From: DASTCC01 sp035711465
GTDB taxonomy: Bacteria > Acidobacteriota > Vicinamibacteria > Vicinamibacterales > SCN-69-37
Assembly: GCA_035711465.1 (NCBI GenBank)
Contig: DASTCC010000237.1
Span: forward strand, 1 to 8,259
Length of the DNA stretch: 8,259 nucleotides
Reading direction: 5' to 3'
Shown here: in pieces, positions 1 through 5,522 of the stretch
How the letters are laid out: the number at the start of each line of letters is the position of its first letter
Numbering within the stretch: position 1 is the first letter of the stretch
Made by a program: the position numbers and the translations under genes
Notes under the pieces: model-generated
The model's database searches: none
Seen by the model: the letters and a program-made list of their open reading frames with translations, nothing else
What the model was told of the DNA's origin: nothing

Positions 1-93
1 CGCCGCTCTCCTGAAATTCCCCCGAGTCTATCCCGCCTCTCTCACGACTGGCGCGCGCGTCGGAGCGACGATACCGCTGCGCTCCCGTGACCC

Positions 94-105
94 GGGAGGA
101 GGAGG
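94..105 (+). promoter_or_regulatory. Strong ribosome binding site for the CHRD gene
   Basis: The purine run GGGAGGAGGAGG ends five bases before a GTG at 111. This decides the start: the earlier in-frame GTG at 87 lies upstream of the Shine-Dalgarno run, and using it would put an acidic stretch (TREEEV) in front of an otherwise normal signal peptide. Confidence 0.75.
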
Positions 106-110
106 TCATC

Positions 111-662
111 GTGATCAGAACCCGTTTGATGGCAGGCGCCGCGCTCTTGATCGGCACCGCCGCCTGTTCCCCCAGCCCGTCGGCGACGGCGGCGTCCGTC
201 ACCGGACCGACCGAGATTGTCGTGCCGCTCAACTTCGGGACGCACATGCACGGCGAGCACGAACGCCCGACGCCGCGTGACACCAATGCCACCGGCCAGC
301 TGACGCTGAAGCTCAGCCACGACGGTCAGGCGATCGAGTACAAACTGATTGCCAGCAACATCGACAACGTCGTCGCGTCGCACATCCATCAAGGTCCGGT
401 CGATTCGCCGGGCCCGGTCGTGGTCACGCTCTACACGGGCGCGCCCGGCCGCGGTCGTCACGACGGCGTCCTGGCCACCGGCACCATCACGACGAGCAAC
501 CTGTCCGGCCCCCTCGCCGGCCAGTCGCTCTCGTCCCTGATCGACCTGATCCAGAGCGGCAACGCCTACGCCAACGTGCATACCAACGACGGCGTCGCGC
601 CGATCGACACGGGCCCGGGCGACTATCCGAGCGGCGAAATCCGCGGGCAGATCCGGAAGTAA
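111..662 (+). CDS. CHRD-domain envelope protein, probable lipoprotein
   Basis: This 183-residue protein has an N-terminal export signal: basic residues (R3, R5), a short hydrophobic core (residues 6-15) and a possible lipobox ending at C19 (LIGTAAC). The -3 residue is T rather than the usual L, so lipidation is likely but not certain. After a Ser/Pro/Ala-rich linker, residues from about 36 to the end match the CHRD fold (first described in chordin, and common in secreted bacterial proteins). Visible marks are the strand with SHIHQGP (H91, H93), PVVVTLYTG, the NVHT motif (N155-T158) and the closing GEIRGQI. The family's molecular function is not established; a role outside the cytoplasm is inferred from the signal. 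A His-rich HMHGEH (45-50) opens the domain. The gene looks monocistronic: it is followed by a 114-base gap with a large palindrome. The start at GTG 111 rests on the strong ribosome binding site. Confidence 0.85.
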   Translation: MIRTRLMAGAALLIGTAACSPSPSATAASVTGPTEIVVPLNFGTHMHGEHERPTPRDTNATGQLTLKLSHDGQAIEYKLIASNIDNVVASHIHQGPVDSPGPVVVTLYTGAPGRGRHDGVLATGTITTSNLSGPLAGQSLSSLIDLIQSGNAYANVHTNDGVAPIDTGPGDYPSGEIRGQIRK

Positions 663-685
663 GCCGGTTCGCCGGTCAGTTGGCA

Positions 686-733
686 CGCCCGTGTTCGCGG
701 TCCTCGGCGCGCCGAGGATCGCGGACGCGGGCG
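686..733 (+). repeat. 48-base near-perfect palindrome between the CHRD and OPT genes
   Basis: Bases 686-709 pair with 710-733 about a centre at 709/710. Of 24 pairs, 21 are Watson-Crick, and the other three (692-727, 695-724, 700-719) are G-T oppositions that become G-U wobbles in plus-strand RNA. The core at 702-717 is a perfect 16-base palindrome, CCTCGGCGCGCCGAGG. As RNA it would fold into a very long hairpin with a CGCG tip. No T-run follows, so it is not a textbook intrinsic terminator, although it could stop or stabilise the upstream message. A REP-like dispersed element is an alternative. Confidence 0.7.
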
Positions 734-735
734 GC

Positions 736-758
736 CGCGGCTTTGAAAACCAGCCGCG
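736..758 (+). repeat. Small hairpin next to the large palindrome
   Basis: CGCGGCT (736-742) pairs with AGCCGCG (752-758) as a perfect 7-bp stem with a 9-base loop (743-751). It begins two bases after the 48-base palindrome, so 686-758 may be one two-hairpin element. No T-tract follows. The loop also carries the candidate -35 box described separately. Confidence 0.55.
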
Positions 759-769
759 CCGTGGATAAT
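743..769 (+). promoter_or_regulatory. Candidate promoter giving a leaderless OPT transcript
   Basis: TTGAAA at 743-748 and GATAAT at 764-769 resemble sigma-70 -35 and -10 boxes, separated by 15 bases (two short of the optimum). Transcription would start about seven bases after the -10 box, that is at or next to the ATG at 777. This fits the lack of any Shine-Dalgarno sequence before that ATG. It is inferred from sequence alone, and the -35 box overlaps the loop of the hairpin at 736-758. Confidence 0.4.
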
Positions 770-776
770 CGGGCCG

Positions 777-2714
777 ATGATTCGCGAGCTGACGCTGCGA
801 GGCGTCCTTCTCGGCGGCCTGATTACGCTGCTGTTCACCGCCGCCAACGTCTATCTGGGGCTGAAGGTCGGGATCACCTTCGCCACGTCGATTCCGGCCG
901 CGGTCATCTCGATGGCGGTGCTGCGTTTCGTACGCGGGTCGAACATCCTCGAGAACAACATCGTCCAGACCATCGCGTCGGCGGCGGGGACGCTGGCGGC
1001 AATCATCTTCGTGCTGCCGGGTCTCGTGATGATCGGCTGGTGGCAGGGGTTTCCGTACTGGACGACGGTCGCGGTCTGCGCGATCGGCGGCACGCTGGGC
1101 GTGATGTTCTCGGTGCCGCTCAGACGCGCGCTGGTGACGGGATCCGACCTGCCCTATCCGGAAGGCGTCGCCGCGGCCGAAGTGCTCAAGGTCGGATCGG
1201 GATCGATCGGCGGCGTCGAGGAGAACGCCAGGGGCCTGGCCGCCATCATCGGCGGATCGATCGCATCGGCCGGCTACGCGCTGCTCGCGGCGATGAGGCT
1301 CGCCGCCGGCGAGCTGTCGACGGCGTTCCGCCTCGGCGGCGGCGCGGCGAGCGGCGCGTCGGCGAGCCTGTCGATGGCGCTGATCGGCGTCGGGCATCTG
1401 GTCGGCCTGACCGTCGGCATCGCCATGCTGATCGGCATGCTGATCTCGTGGGCGGTGCTGGTGCCGGTGCTGACGTCGATCCAGGGCGTCGGCGCGGACG
1501 TCGCCGCGACGGTGAACGGCGTGTTCCGCAGCCAGGTCCGTTTCATCGGCGCCGGGACGATCGGCGTCGCCGCGGTCTGGACGCTGCTCAAGATCATCGG
1601 CCCGATTGTCGCCGGCATCCGCGCGGCGATGGCCGCGTCGCGCGCGCGCGCCGGAGGCCAGGCGCTCGCGCTCACCGAACGTGACCTGCCGATCGGCATC
1701 GTCGGCGGCACGATCGTCGCGTCGCTCGTCCCGATCGCCGCGCTCTTGTGGTGGTTCGCGGCGAGCGGCCCGATCGCCGCCGACGCCCCGGTCGTGATCG
1801 GCGCGACGCTGATCTACATGCTGGTGATCGGCGCGATCATCGCCGCGGTGTGCGGCTACATGGCGGGCCTGATCGGCGCGTCGAACAGCCCGGTCTCCGG
1901 CGTCGGCATCCTCGCCGTGCTCGCCGCCGCGGTGCTGCTGTCGCTGTTCTACGGCCATCGTCCGGCCGACGCGCAGGCGCTGACCGCGTACGCGCTGTTC
2001 GCGACCGCGATCGTCTTCTCGATCGCGACCATCTCCAACGACAACCTCCAGGATCTGAAGACCGGGCAGCTGGTCGGCGCGACGCCATGGAAGCAGCAGG
2101 CGGCGCTGGTGATTGGCGTACTCTTCGGATCGCTGGTGATCGGCCCGGTGCTCGACGTTCTCAACACGTCGTTCGGCTTCCAGGGCATGCCCGGCGCCGG
2201 CCCGAACGCGCTGGCGGCGCCGCAGGCGGCATTGATCTCGTCGCTGGCCACCGGCGTGCTCGGCGGCAACATCCGCTGGGATCTGATCGGCTACGGCGCG
2301 TTGATCGGCGTCGTCGTGATCGCGATCGACGAAGCGCTGGCCCGCGGTGGGAAGTACCGGCTCCCGCCGCTCGCCGTCGGCATGGGCATCTATCTGCCGA
2401 TGTCGCTGACGATCCTGGTGCCGATCGGCGCGTTGATCGGCTGGCGCTACGACAACTGGGCCGAGCGCAGCAGCCAGCCGGAGTTCACGAAACGCATGGG
2501 CGTGCTGGCGGCGACGGGTCTCATCGTCGGCGAGAGCTTGTTTGGCGTCGCCTTTGCCGGCATCGTCGCCGTATCGGGCAGCGACGCGCCGCTCGCCGTC
2601 GTCGGCGAGTCGTTCGACGCCTACGCGATGGTGGTTGGGCCGATCGCGTTCGTCGCCATCCTCGCCTGGGTCTACGCGCGGACGAAACGACCGCGGGGGT
2701 CGCGTCGCCGCTAA
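777..2714 (+). CDS. OPT-family (oligopeptide-transporter-type) membrane transporter
   Basis: This 645-residue protein is hydrophobic almost throughout, with roughly 14 or more membrane segments, and is close to the usual length of bacterial OPT proteins. Family landmarks are the N-terminal ANVYLGLKVGITFATSIPAA (23-42), NILENNIVQTIASAAGTLAA (56-75), DLPYPEG (124-130) with AAAEVLKVG just after, and NDNLQDLKTGQLVGATPWKQQ (421-441). The OPT family imports oligopeptides or metal-chelate complexes in fungi and plants; for bacterial members the substrate is usually unknown and cannot be read here. It acts in the inner membrane. The ATG at 777 has no Shine-Dalgarno sequence but a plausible promoter directly in front, and the protein enters its first membrane segment by residue 8. 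The amino end is a little shorter than in many relatives, yet no in-frame upstream start looks better. The exported VOC gene begins 23 bases after its stop, so the two may be co-transcribed. Confidence 0.9.
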   Translation: MIRELTLRGVLLGGLITLLFTAANVYLGLKVGITFATSIPAAVISMAVLRFVRGSNILENNIVQTIASAAGTLAAIIFVLPGLVMIGWWQGFPYWTTVAVCAIGGTLGVMFSVPLRRALVTGSDLPYPEGVAAAEVLKVGSGSIGGVEENARGLAAIIGGSIASAGYALLAAMRLAAGELSTAFRLGGGAASGASASLSMALIGVGHLVGLTVGIAMLIGMLISWAVLVPVLTSIQGVGADVAATVNGVFRSQVRFIGAGTIGVAAVWTLLKIIGPIVAGIRAAMAASRARAGGQALALTERDLPIGIVGGTIVASLVPIAALLWWFAASGPIAADAPVVIGATLIYMLVIGAIIAAVCGYMAGLIGASNSPVSGVGILAVLAAAVLLSLFYGHRPADAQALTAYALFATAIVFSIATISNDNLQDLKTGQLVGATPWKQQAALVIGVLFGSLVIGPVLDVLNTSFGFQGMPGAGPNALAAPQAALISSLATGVLGGNIRWDLIGYGALIGVVVIAIDEALARGGKYRLPPLAVGMGIYLPMSLTILVPIGALIGWRYDNWAERSSQPEFTKRMGVLAATGLIVGESLFGVAFAGIVAVSGSDAPLAVVGESFDAYAMVVGPIAFVAILAWVYARTKRPRGSRRR

Positions 2715-2737
2715 GCGAAACTGGAGTCTGATATTCG

Positions 2738-3265
2738 ATGATCACGAACAGATTTCGTGCTCTTGCAATCCTGTGTATGGCACTGTCGCTAGGCCGGAGC
2801 GGCGCACTCGTCGCGCAGCGCGGGCCCGCGCCGGCCGGTGCGCCGCTGTTCCAGACTGCCGGCGCCTTCGTGGCGTTGTCGGTGTCCGACGCCCAGGCGA
2901 GCGCGCGCTGGTACGCGGACAAGCTCGGCCTGCAGATCGTGATGAACCAGCCGCGCCAGCAGGAGACGAAGTCGGCCGTGATCGTCCTGCGCGGCGGCGG
3001 GCTCACGGTCGAGCTCGTGCAGCACGACGATGCGCGACCGCTCCGGACGGCGGCGCCAGCGACCAAAGGCGATCCACTGTTCGTGCACGGCATCTTCAAG
3101 GCCGGCGTCGTCGTCCGCAACTTCGATCGAGCGCTGGCAGAGCTGAAAGCGCGCGGCGTCGAGATCGCGATGGGCCCCTGGCCGGCAAGGGGCGATCAGC
3201 CCGCGAACGTGATCATCAAGGACAACGCCGGCAATCTGATTCAGATCTTCGGTCAAGGCTCATGA
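2738..3265 (+). CDS. Exported VOC-fold (glyoxalase/bleomycin-resistance-like) protein
   Basis: This 175-residue protein starts with a signal peptide: basic residues R5 and R7, hydrophobic residues 8-25, and a probable cut around VAQ (25-27). One VOC domain follows as two beta-alpha-beta-beta-beta halves: FVALSVSDAQASARWYADKLGLQIV (44-68, with the characteristic helix and LG turn), VELVQ (91-95), then GVVVRNFDRALAELKARGVEI (123-143) and the ending IIKDNAGNLIQIFG (159-172). VOC proteins include metal-dependent lyases, dioxygenases and non-catalytic drug binders. By alignment to the family pattern, the usual ligand positions hold F44, E92, K121 and Q169, so only one acidic ligand seems kept. A metal-free binding role is therefore as likely as catalysis. 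GGAG at 2723-2726 lies 11 bases before the ATG. The 23-base gap after the OPT gene suggests a shared transcript, and perhaps a shared substrate, but no function can be assigned. Confidence 0.85.
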   Translation: MITNRFRALAILCMALSLGRSGALVAQRGPAPAGAPLFQTAGAFVALSVSDAQASARWYADKLGLQIVMNQPRQQETKSAVIVLRGGGLTVELVQHDDARPLRTAAPATKGDPLFVHGIFKAGVVVRNFDRALAELKARGVEIAMGPWPARGDQPANVIIKDNAGNLIQIFGQGS

Positions 3266-3332
3266 TCGGTCCGCGGCGCTGTGATCAGGAACTCTGGATC
3301 GGATGTGGTTCGCGGGTGAGTGGCGGCAGACG
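3266..3332. other. Convergent intergenic gap without a clear terminator
   Basis: These 67 bases separate the ends of two convergent genes (the VOC protein and the histidine kinase). I looked for a bidirectional stem-loop with flanking A/T runs and found only weak, imperfect GATC-based pairings. Either termination is Rho-dependent or the transcripts overlap. Confidence 0.5.
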
Positions 3333-4340
3333 TCAGAACGTCAGCACGAACACGGCACCGCCGGCGGCAGGACACTCGAGCGTGATGGTGCCGCCGTGCG
3401 CCTCCATGACCCGCCTGCACAAGCTGAGGCCCAGACCGTAGCCGCCGGTGCTTCTGGTGCGGGATCGATCCACGCGGAAGAACGGCTCGAACACCCGCTC
3501 GCGATCGGCCTCGGGAATGCCCGGGCCGAAGTCGCGCACGCGGACCGTGGCCGATCCCGCTTCGCGCGTCACCGTCACTTCGACAGGCGCGCTCTGCGTG
3601 CCCGAGTATTTGATCGCATTCTCGAGCAGATTGCGCAGCACGGCGCTCACCTTGGCGGCGTCGACATCGGCGCTGAGATCCGGCGGCGAGGAGACGATCC
3701 GAACGCCGGGCGGCACTCCGCTGAACGCCTCGACAGCAACACGAACGATCGATACGAGATCGTGTCGGTGGCGAGTCAGGCCGCCGCCACGCAGCCGTTC
3801 CATCTCCAGCAGCTCGGCGACCATTCGCTCCATCTCGGCGATATCCGCGGCCATGCCTGGAGGCTGCCGGGCAGGCGGCAGCAGCTCGAGCGCGACCTTC
3901 ATCCGCGCCAGCGGCGAGCGCAGCTCATGACTGACATCCAGCAGGAGCTGATCGCGGCTCGCGATCATCGCCCGCACGCGCCCGACCATCTGATTGAAGG
4001 CTCGCGTGAGCGTGCCGAACTCGTCGCGGGTTTCGACAGGAAGGACGACATCGAGCTCGCCCGCGCCCAGCCGTTCGACGCCGGCGCTGAGCGTGCGCAG
4101 CGGCCCGAGCAAACGCCGCAGAACGGTATGCGCGCTCAACACCACCGCGCTGATGATCAGCAGCAACATGATCAGCAGCGCCGCGTGCGCACTCTGCATG
4201 GCGCGCGGAAGGTGGCTCGCAGGACCGCCGACGAACCAGAAGAAGAGGGCGACGAGCAGCAGCAGGCTCGCCGCGAGCGTGACCATGATCGCGACGAGGC
4301 GCGCGAAGACCGACTGCGGTGGCCAGAGCCGATCAGCCAC
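3333..4340 (-). CDS. Sensor histidine kinase with HAMP domain and a tiny periplasmic loop
   Basis: This 335-residue inner-membrane kinase is the partner of the response regulator encoded just upstream. Order: membrane segment 1 (about 13-37), a periplasmic stretch of only some 13-15 residues, membrane segment 2 (about 52-72), HAMP (about 73-125), the dimerisation and phosphotransfer helix with H-box DVSHELRSPLARMK (135-148, phospho-acceptor H138), and a GHKL ATPase domain with N-box RNLLENAIKY (236-245), G1 box DFGPGIP (270-276), F-box FEPFF (284-288) and G2 box GYGLGLSL (300-307). All catalytic boxes are intact. The loop is too short for a usual periplasmic sensor domain, so the input is probably sensed in the membrane or through a partner such as the Spy-like protein of the same operon. 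The GTG start lies inside the end of the regulator gene (8-base overlap) and lacks its own Shine-Dalgarno sequence, which points to translational coupling. The layout is CpxA/RstB-like, but this is not proof of orthology. Confidence 0.93.
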   Translation of the reverse strand: MADRLWPPQSVFARLVAIMVTLAASLLLLVALFFWFVGGPASHLPRAMQSAHAALLIMLLLIISAVVLSAHTVLRRLLGPLRTLSAGVERLGAGELDVVLPVETRDEFGTLTRAFNQMVGRVRAMIASRDQLLLDVSHELRSPLARMKVALELLPPARQPPGMAADIAEMERMVAELLEMERLRGGGLTRHRHDLVSIVRVAVEAFSGVPPGVRIVSSPPDLSADVDAAKVSAVLRNLLENAIKYSGTQSAPVEVTVTREAGSATVRVRDFGPGIPEADRERVFEPFFRVDRSRTRSTGGYGLGLSLCRRVMEAHGGTITLECPAAGGAVFVLTF

Positions 4341-5034
4341 GGCTCGCGCCCGTGAAACTGTAGCCGACTCCTCGAATCGTCTGGATGAACTTCGATTGCC
4401 GCGCCTGATCGCCGAGCTTCTGCCGCAGGCGGCTCACCAGCACGTCGATCGATCGGTCGTACGCCTCCCAGTCCACGCCGCGCAGGTCCTCGACGATGCG
4501 ATCCCGGCTCAAGACCCGGCCGCGGCTTCGCACCAACAGCCCAAGGAGCTCGAACTCCGCGGCGGTGAGCGCCAGCGGCCGGCCGTCAAGTGAAGCCACC
4601 CTCGTCGTCCAGTTCATCTCGATTGGGCCGGCCTTCAGGACATCGTCGATTTGAGTCGAGCCGCGCCGGAGCACGGCCTGCATCCGGGCAACCAGCTCGC
4701 GCGGCTCGAACGGCTTCGGCAGGTAATCGTCTGCGCCGACCTCGAGCCCGACGATCCGATCGGCGACGTCGCCGCGCGCGGTCAGCATCACGATGGGCAC
4801 GCGACTGGTCTCGCGAATCTTGCGGCAGAGAGCCAGCCCGTCCATGCCAGGGAGCATGACGTCGAGCACCACGAGATCCGGCGAGTCGGCCTTCAACGCG
4901 CGCAGGCCGGACTCGGGGTGCGTCGTCGCCTTTACTGAAAATCCGAAACGGCCGAGATACTCCGTCAGCAGCGCGTTCAGCCGCTCGTCGTCATCGATGA
5001 TGAGCACGCGGTGGCTGGGCGCCTGACCCGTCAC
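4333..5034 (-). CDS. OmpR/PhoB-family response regulator
   Basis: This 233-residue transcription factor has a receiver domain at about 8-122 and a winged-helix DNA-binding domain at about 135-230. Receiver residues are complete: the acidic cluster in LIIDDDERL (D14-D16), phospho-acceptor D58 in VVLDVMLPGMDG, T85 in MLTA, and K107 in LPKPFEP. The effector shows ALTAAEFELLGLLVRSRGRVLSR, the recognition-helix region SIDVLVSRLRQKLG (195-208) and the wing ending IQTIRGVGYSF. It should be phosphorylated by the kinase encoded downstream. The GTG start at 5034 overlaps the stop of the Spy-like gene as GTGA, a coupling junction. Extending the frame upstream would run into that gene and add unrelated basic sequence, so I chose the GTG, which lies eight codons before the first receiver strand. 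A tandem TGTAACA-type repeat in front of the Spy-like gene is a good candidate for its own target. It resembles CpxR and RstA, but the orthology is not settled. Confidence 0.94.
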   Translation of the reverse strand: MTGQAPSHRVLIIDDDERLNALLTEYLGRFGFSVKATTHPESGLRALKADSPDLVVLDVMLPGMDGLALCRKIRETSRVPIVMLTARGDVADRIVGLEVGADDYLPKPFEPRELVARMQAVLRRGSTQIDDVLKAGPIEMNWTTRVASLDGRPLALTAAEFELLGLLVRSRGRVLSRDRIVEDLRGVDWEAYDRSIDVLVSRLRQKLGDQARQSKFIQTIRGVGYSFTGASRG

Positions 5035-5423
5035 TTGCCGCCGTGGAGTCTCTTGAAGAAGTCCCCGATCGCGCCGTGCCCGGTGCCGCCGCCGTGAAGC
5101 TCGGCCAGCCTGGCTCGCTGTTCGGGCGTCAGCACGTCCCTGATCTGCGTGTGCACGCGCTCGATGACGCTGCACGCTTCAGCCGCGATCTTGTCGATCT
5201 GCGCCGATTGGTCCGCCGTCAACTGCAACTTCTCGGCGAGATGCGCCGGCACGTGCGACGTCTGGCCTTCGGCGGCGCCGCCCGCGGCGCACATCGAGTG
5301 CAACGCCTGAAATTCATGGCCTCCAGCCGGACGCTGGTGCGGGTCCGCCTGATGCTGTGCGGCGACGACGATGGTGGATGTGACGACGACGGCCGCGCCG
5401 AGTGCGTAAATGACTTTGGTCAC
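5031..5423 (-). CDS. Spy/CpxP-like periplasmic LTxxQ protein, His-rich
   Basis: This 130-residue exported protein has a signal peptide at about 1-22 (MTKVIYALGAAVVVTSTIVVA, cut near AAQ). The mature part is largely helical and carries two LTxxQ motifs, LTADQ (68-72) and LTPEQ (98-102), the mark of the Spy/CpxP/CnrX-type superfamily. Family members are periplasmic chaperones, inhibitors of a sensor kinase, or metal sensors. Being encoded first in an operon with a response regulator and kinase fits a CpxP-like role in reporting envelope damage, which is inference. The mature protein is rich in histidine (H24, H29, H36, H42, H57, H61, H91, H110, H116, H127) and has two cysteines (C45, C84), so metal binding is possible. 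The GTG start follows a good AAGGAG site. The stop overlaps the start of the regulator gene (GTGA). Confidence 0.85.
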   Translation of the reverse strand: MTKVIYALGAAVVVTSTIVVAAQHQADPHQRPAGGHEFQALHSMCAAGGAAEGQTSHVPAHLAEKLQLTADQSAQIDKIAAEACSVIERVHTQIRDVLTPEQRARLAELHGGGTGHGAIGDFFKRLHGGK

Positions 5424-5430
5424 TGGGAAT

Positions 5431-5436
5431 CTCCTT
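5431..5436 (-). promoter_or_regulatory. Ribosome binding site of the Spy-like gene
   Basis: On the minus strand this reads AAGGAG, seven bases before the GTG at 5423. It confirms the GTG start, which places the signal peptide exactly at the amino end. Confidence 0.75.
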
Positions 5437-5479
5437 GTTCAGAGTGTCAGATCCCAAGCTTTCCGGCGTCTTGCTGAAA

Positions 5480-5496
5480 TGTAACAAAGTGCAACA
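5480..5496. promoter_or_regulatory. Candidate operator for the OmpR-type regulator
   Basis: The plus strand reads TGTAACA-AAG-TGCAACA: two heptamers with one difference and a 10-base period, about one helical turn, as expected for a dimer of an OmpR-family regulator binding head to tail. Read on the minus strand, the 14 bases TGCACTTTGTTACA match 10 of the 12 specified positions of the published E. coli RstA box (TACATNTNGTTACA). The spacing also recalls the CpxR box (GTAAA-N5-GTAAA). It lies 57 bases upstream of the Spy-like start, suitable for activation of the spy-regulator-kinase operon. I could not place a convincing -10 box downstream. Confidence 0.55.
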
Positions 5497-5522
5497 GGCG
5501 CTCACGACCCGGCCGGACAATG

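Larger units (their letters stand above)
5424..5522 (-). other. Intergenic region between chrA and the Spy-like gene
   Basis: This 99-base gap is the only sizeable break in the minus-strand cluster, so it probably separates two transcription units. It holds the candidate operator (5480-5496) and the Spy-like ribosome binding site. Just after the chrA stop there is a weak stem (GCGCTCAC at 5498-5505 against GTCAGCGC at 5522-5529, one mismatch) enclosing CCGGCCGG. No T-run follows, so a terminator is possible but not convincing, and read-through from the chr genes into the stress operon remains likely. Confidence 0.5.

Noticed and set aside
87..110. Earlier GTG start for the CHRD protein
   Set aside because: It would lie upstream of the strong Shine-Dalgarno run and put acidic residues before the signal peptide.
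42..1958. Very long minus-strand open frame (638 codons) opposite the CHRD and OPT genes
   Set aside because: Its product is a run of Arg, Asp, Ala, His and Gly with no fold or motif, the typical antisense shadow of high-GC genes. The plus strand carries clear protein families.
3303..4355. Plus-strand open frame (350 codons) opposite the histidine kinase
   Set aside because: It is an Arg/His/Gln-rich shadow; every kinase box is intact on the minus strand.
4333..5034. Naming the regulator rstA or cpxR
   Set aside because: The binding-site resemblance and operon type are suggestive only; OmpR-family proteins are too numerous to assign orthology by eye.
5035..5175. N-terminal extension of the response regulator
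   Set aside because: It overlaps the Spy-like coding region and adds basic sequence without a domain. The GTG at 5034 places the receiver domain at the normal distance.
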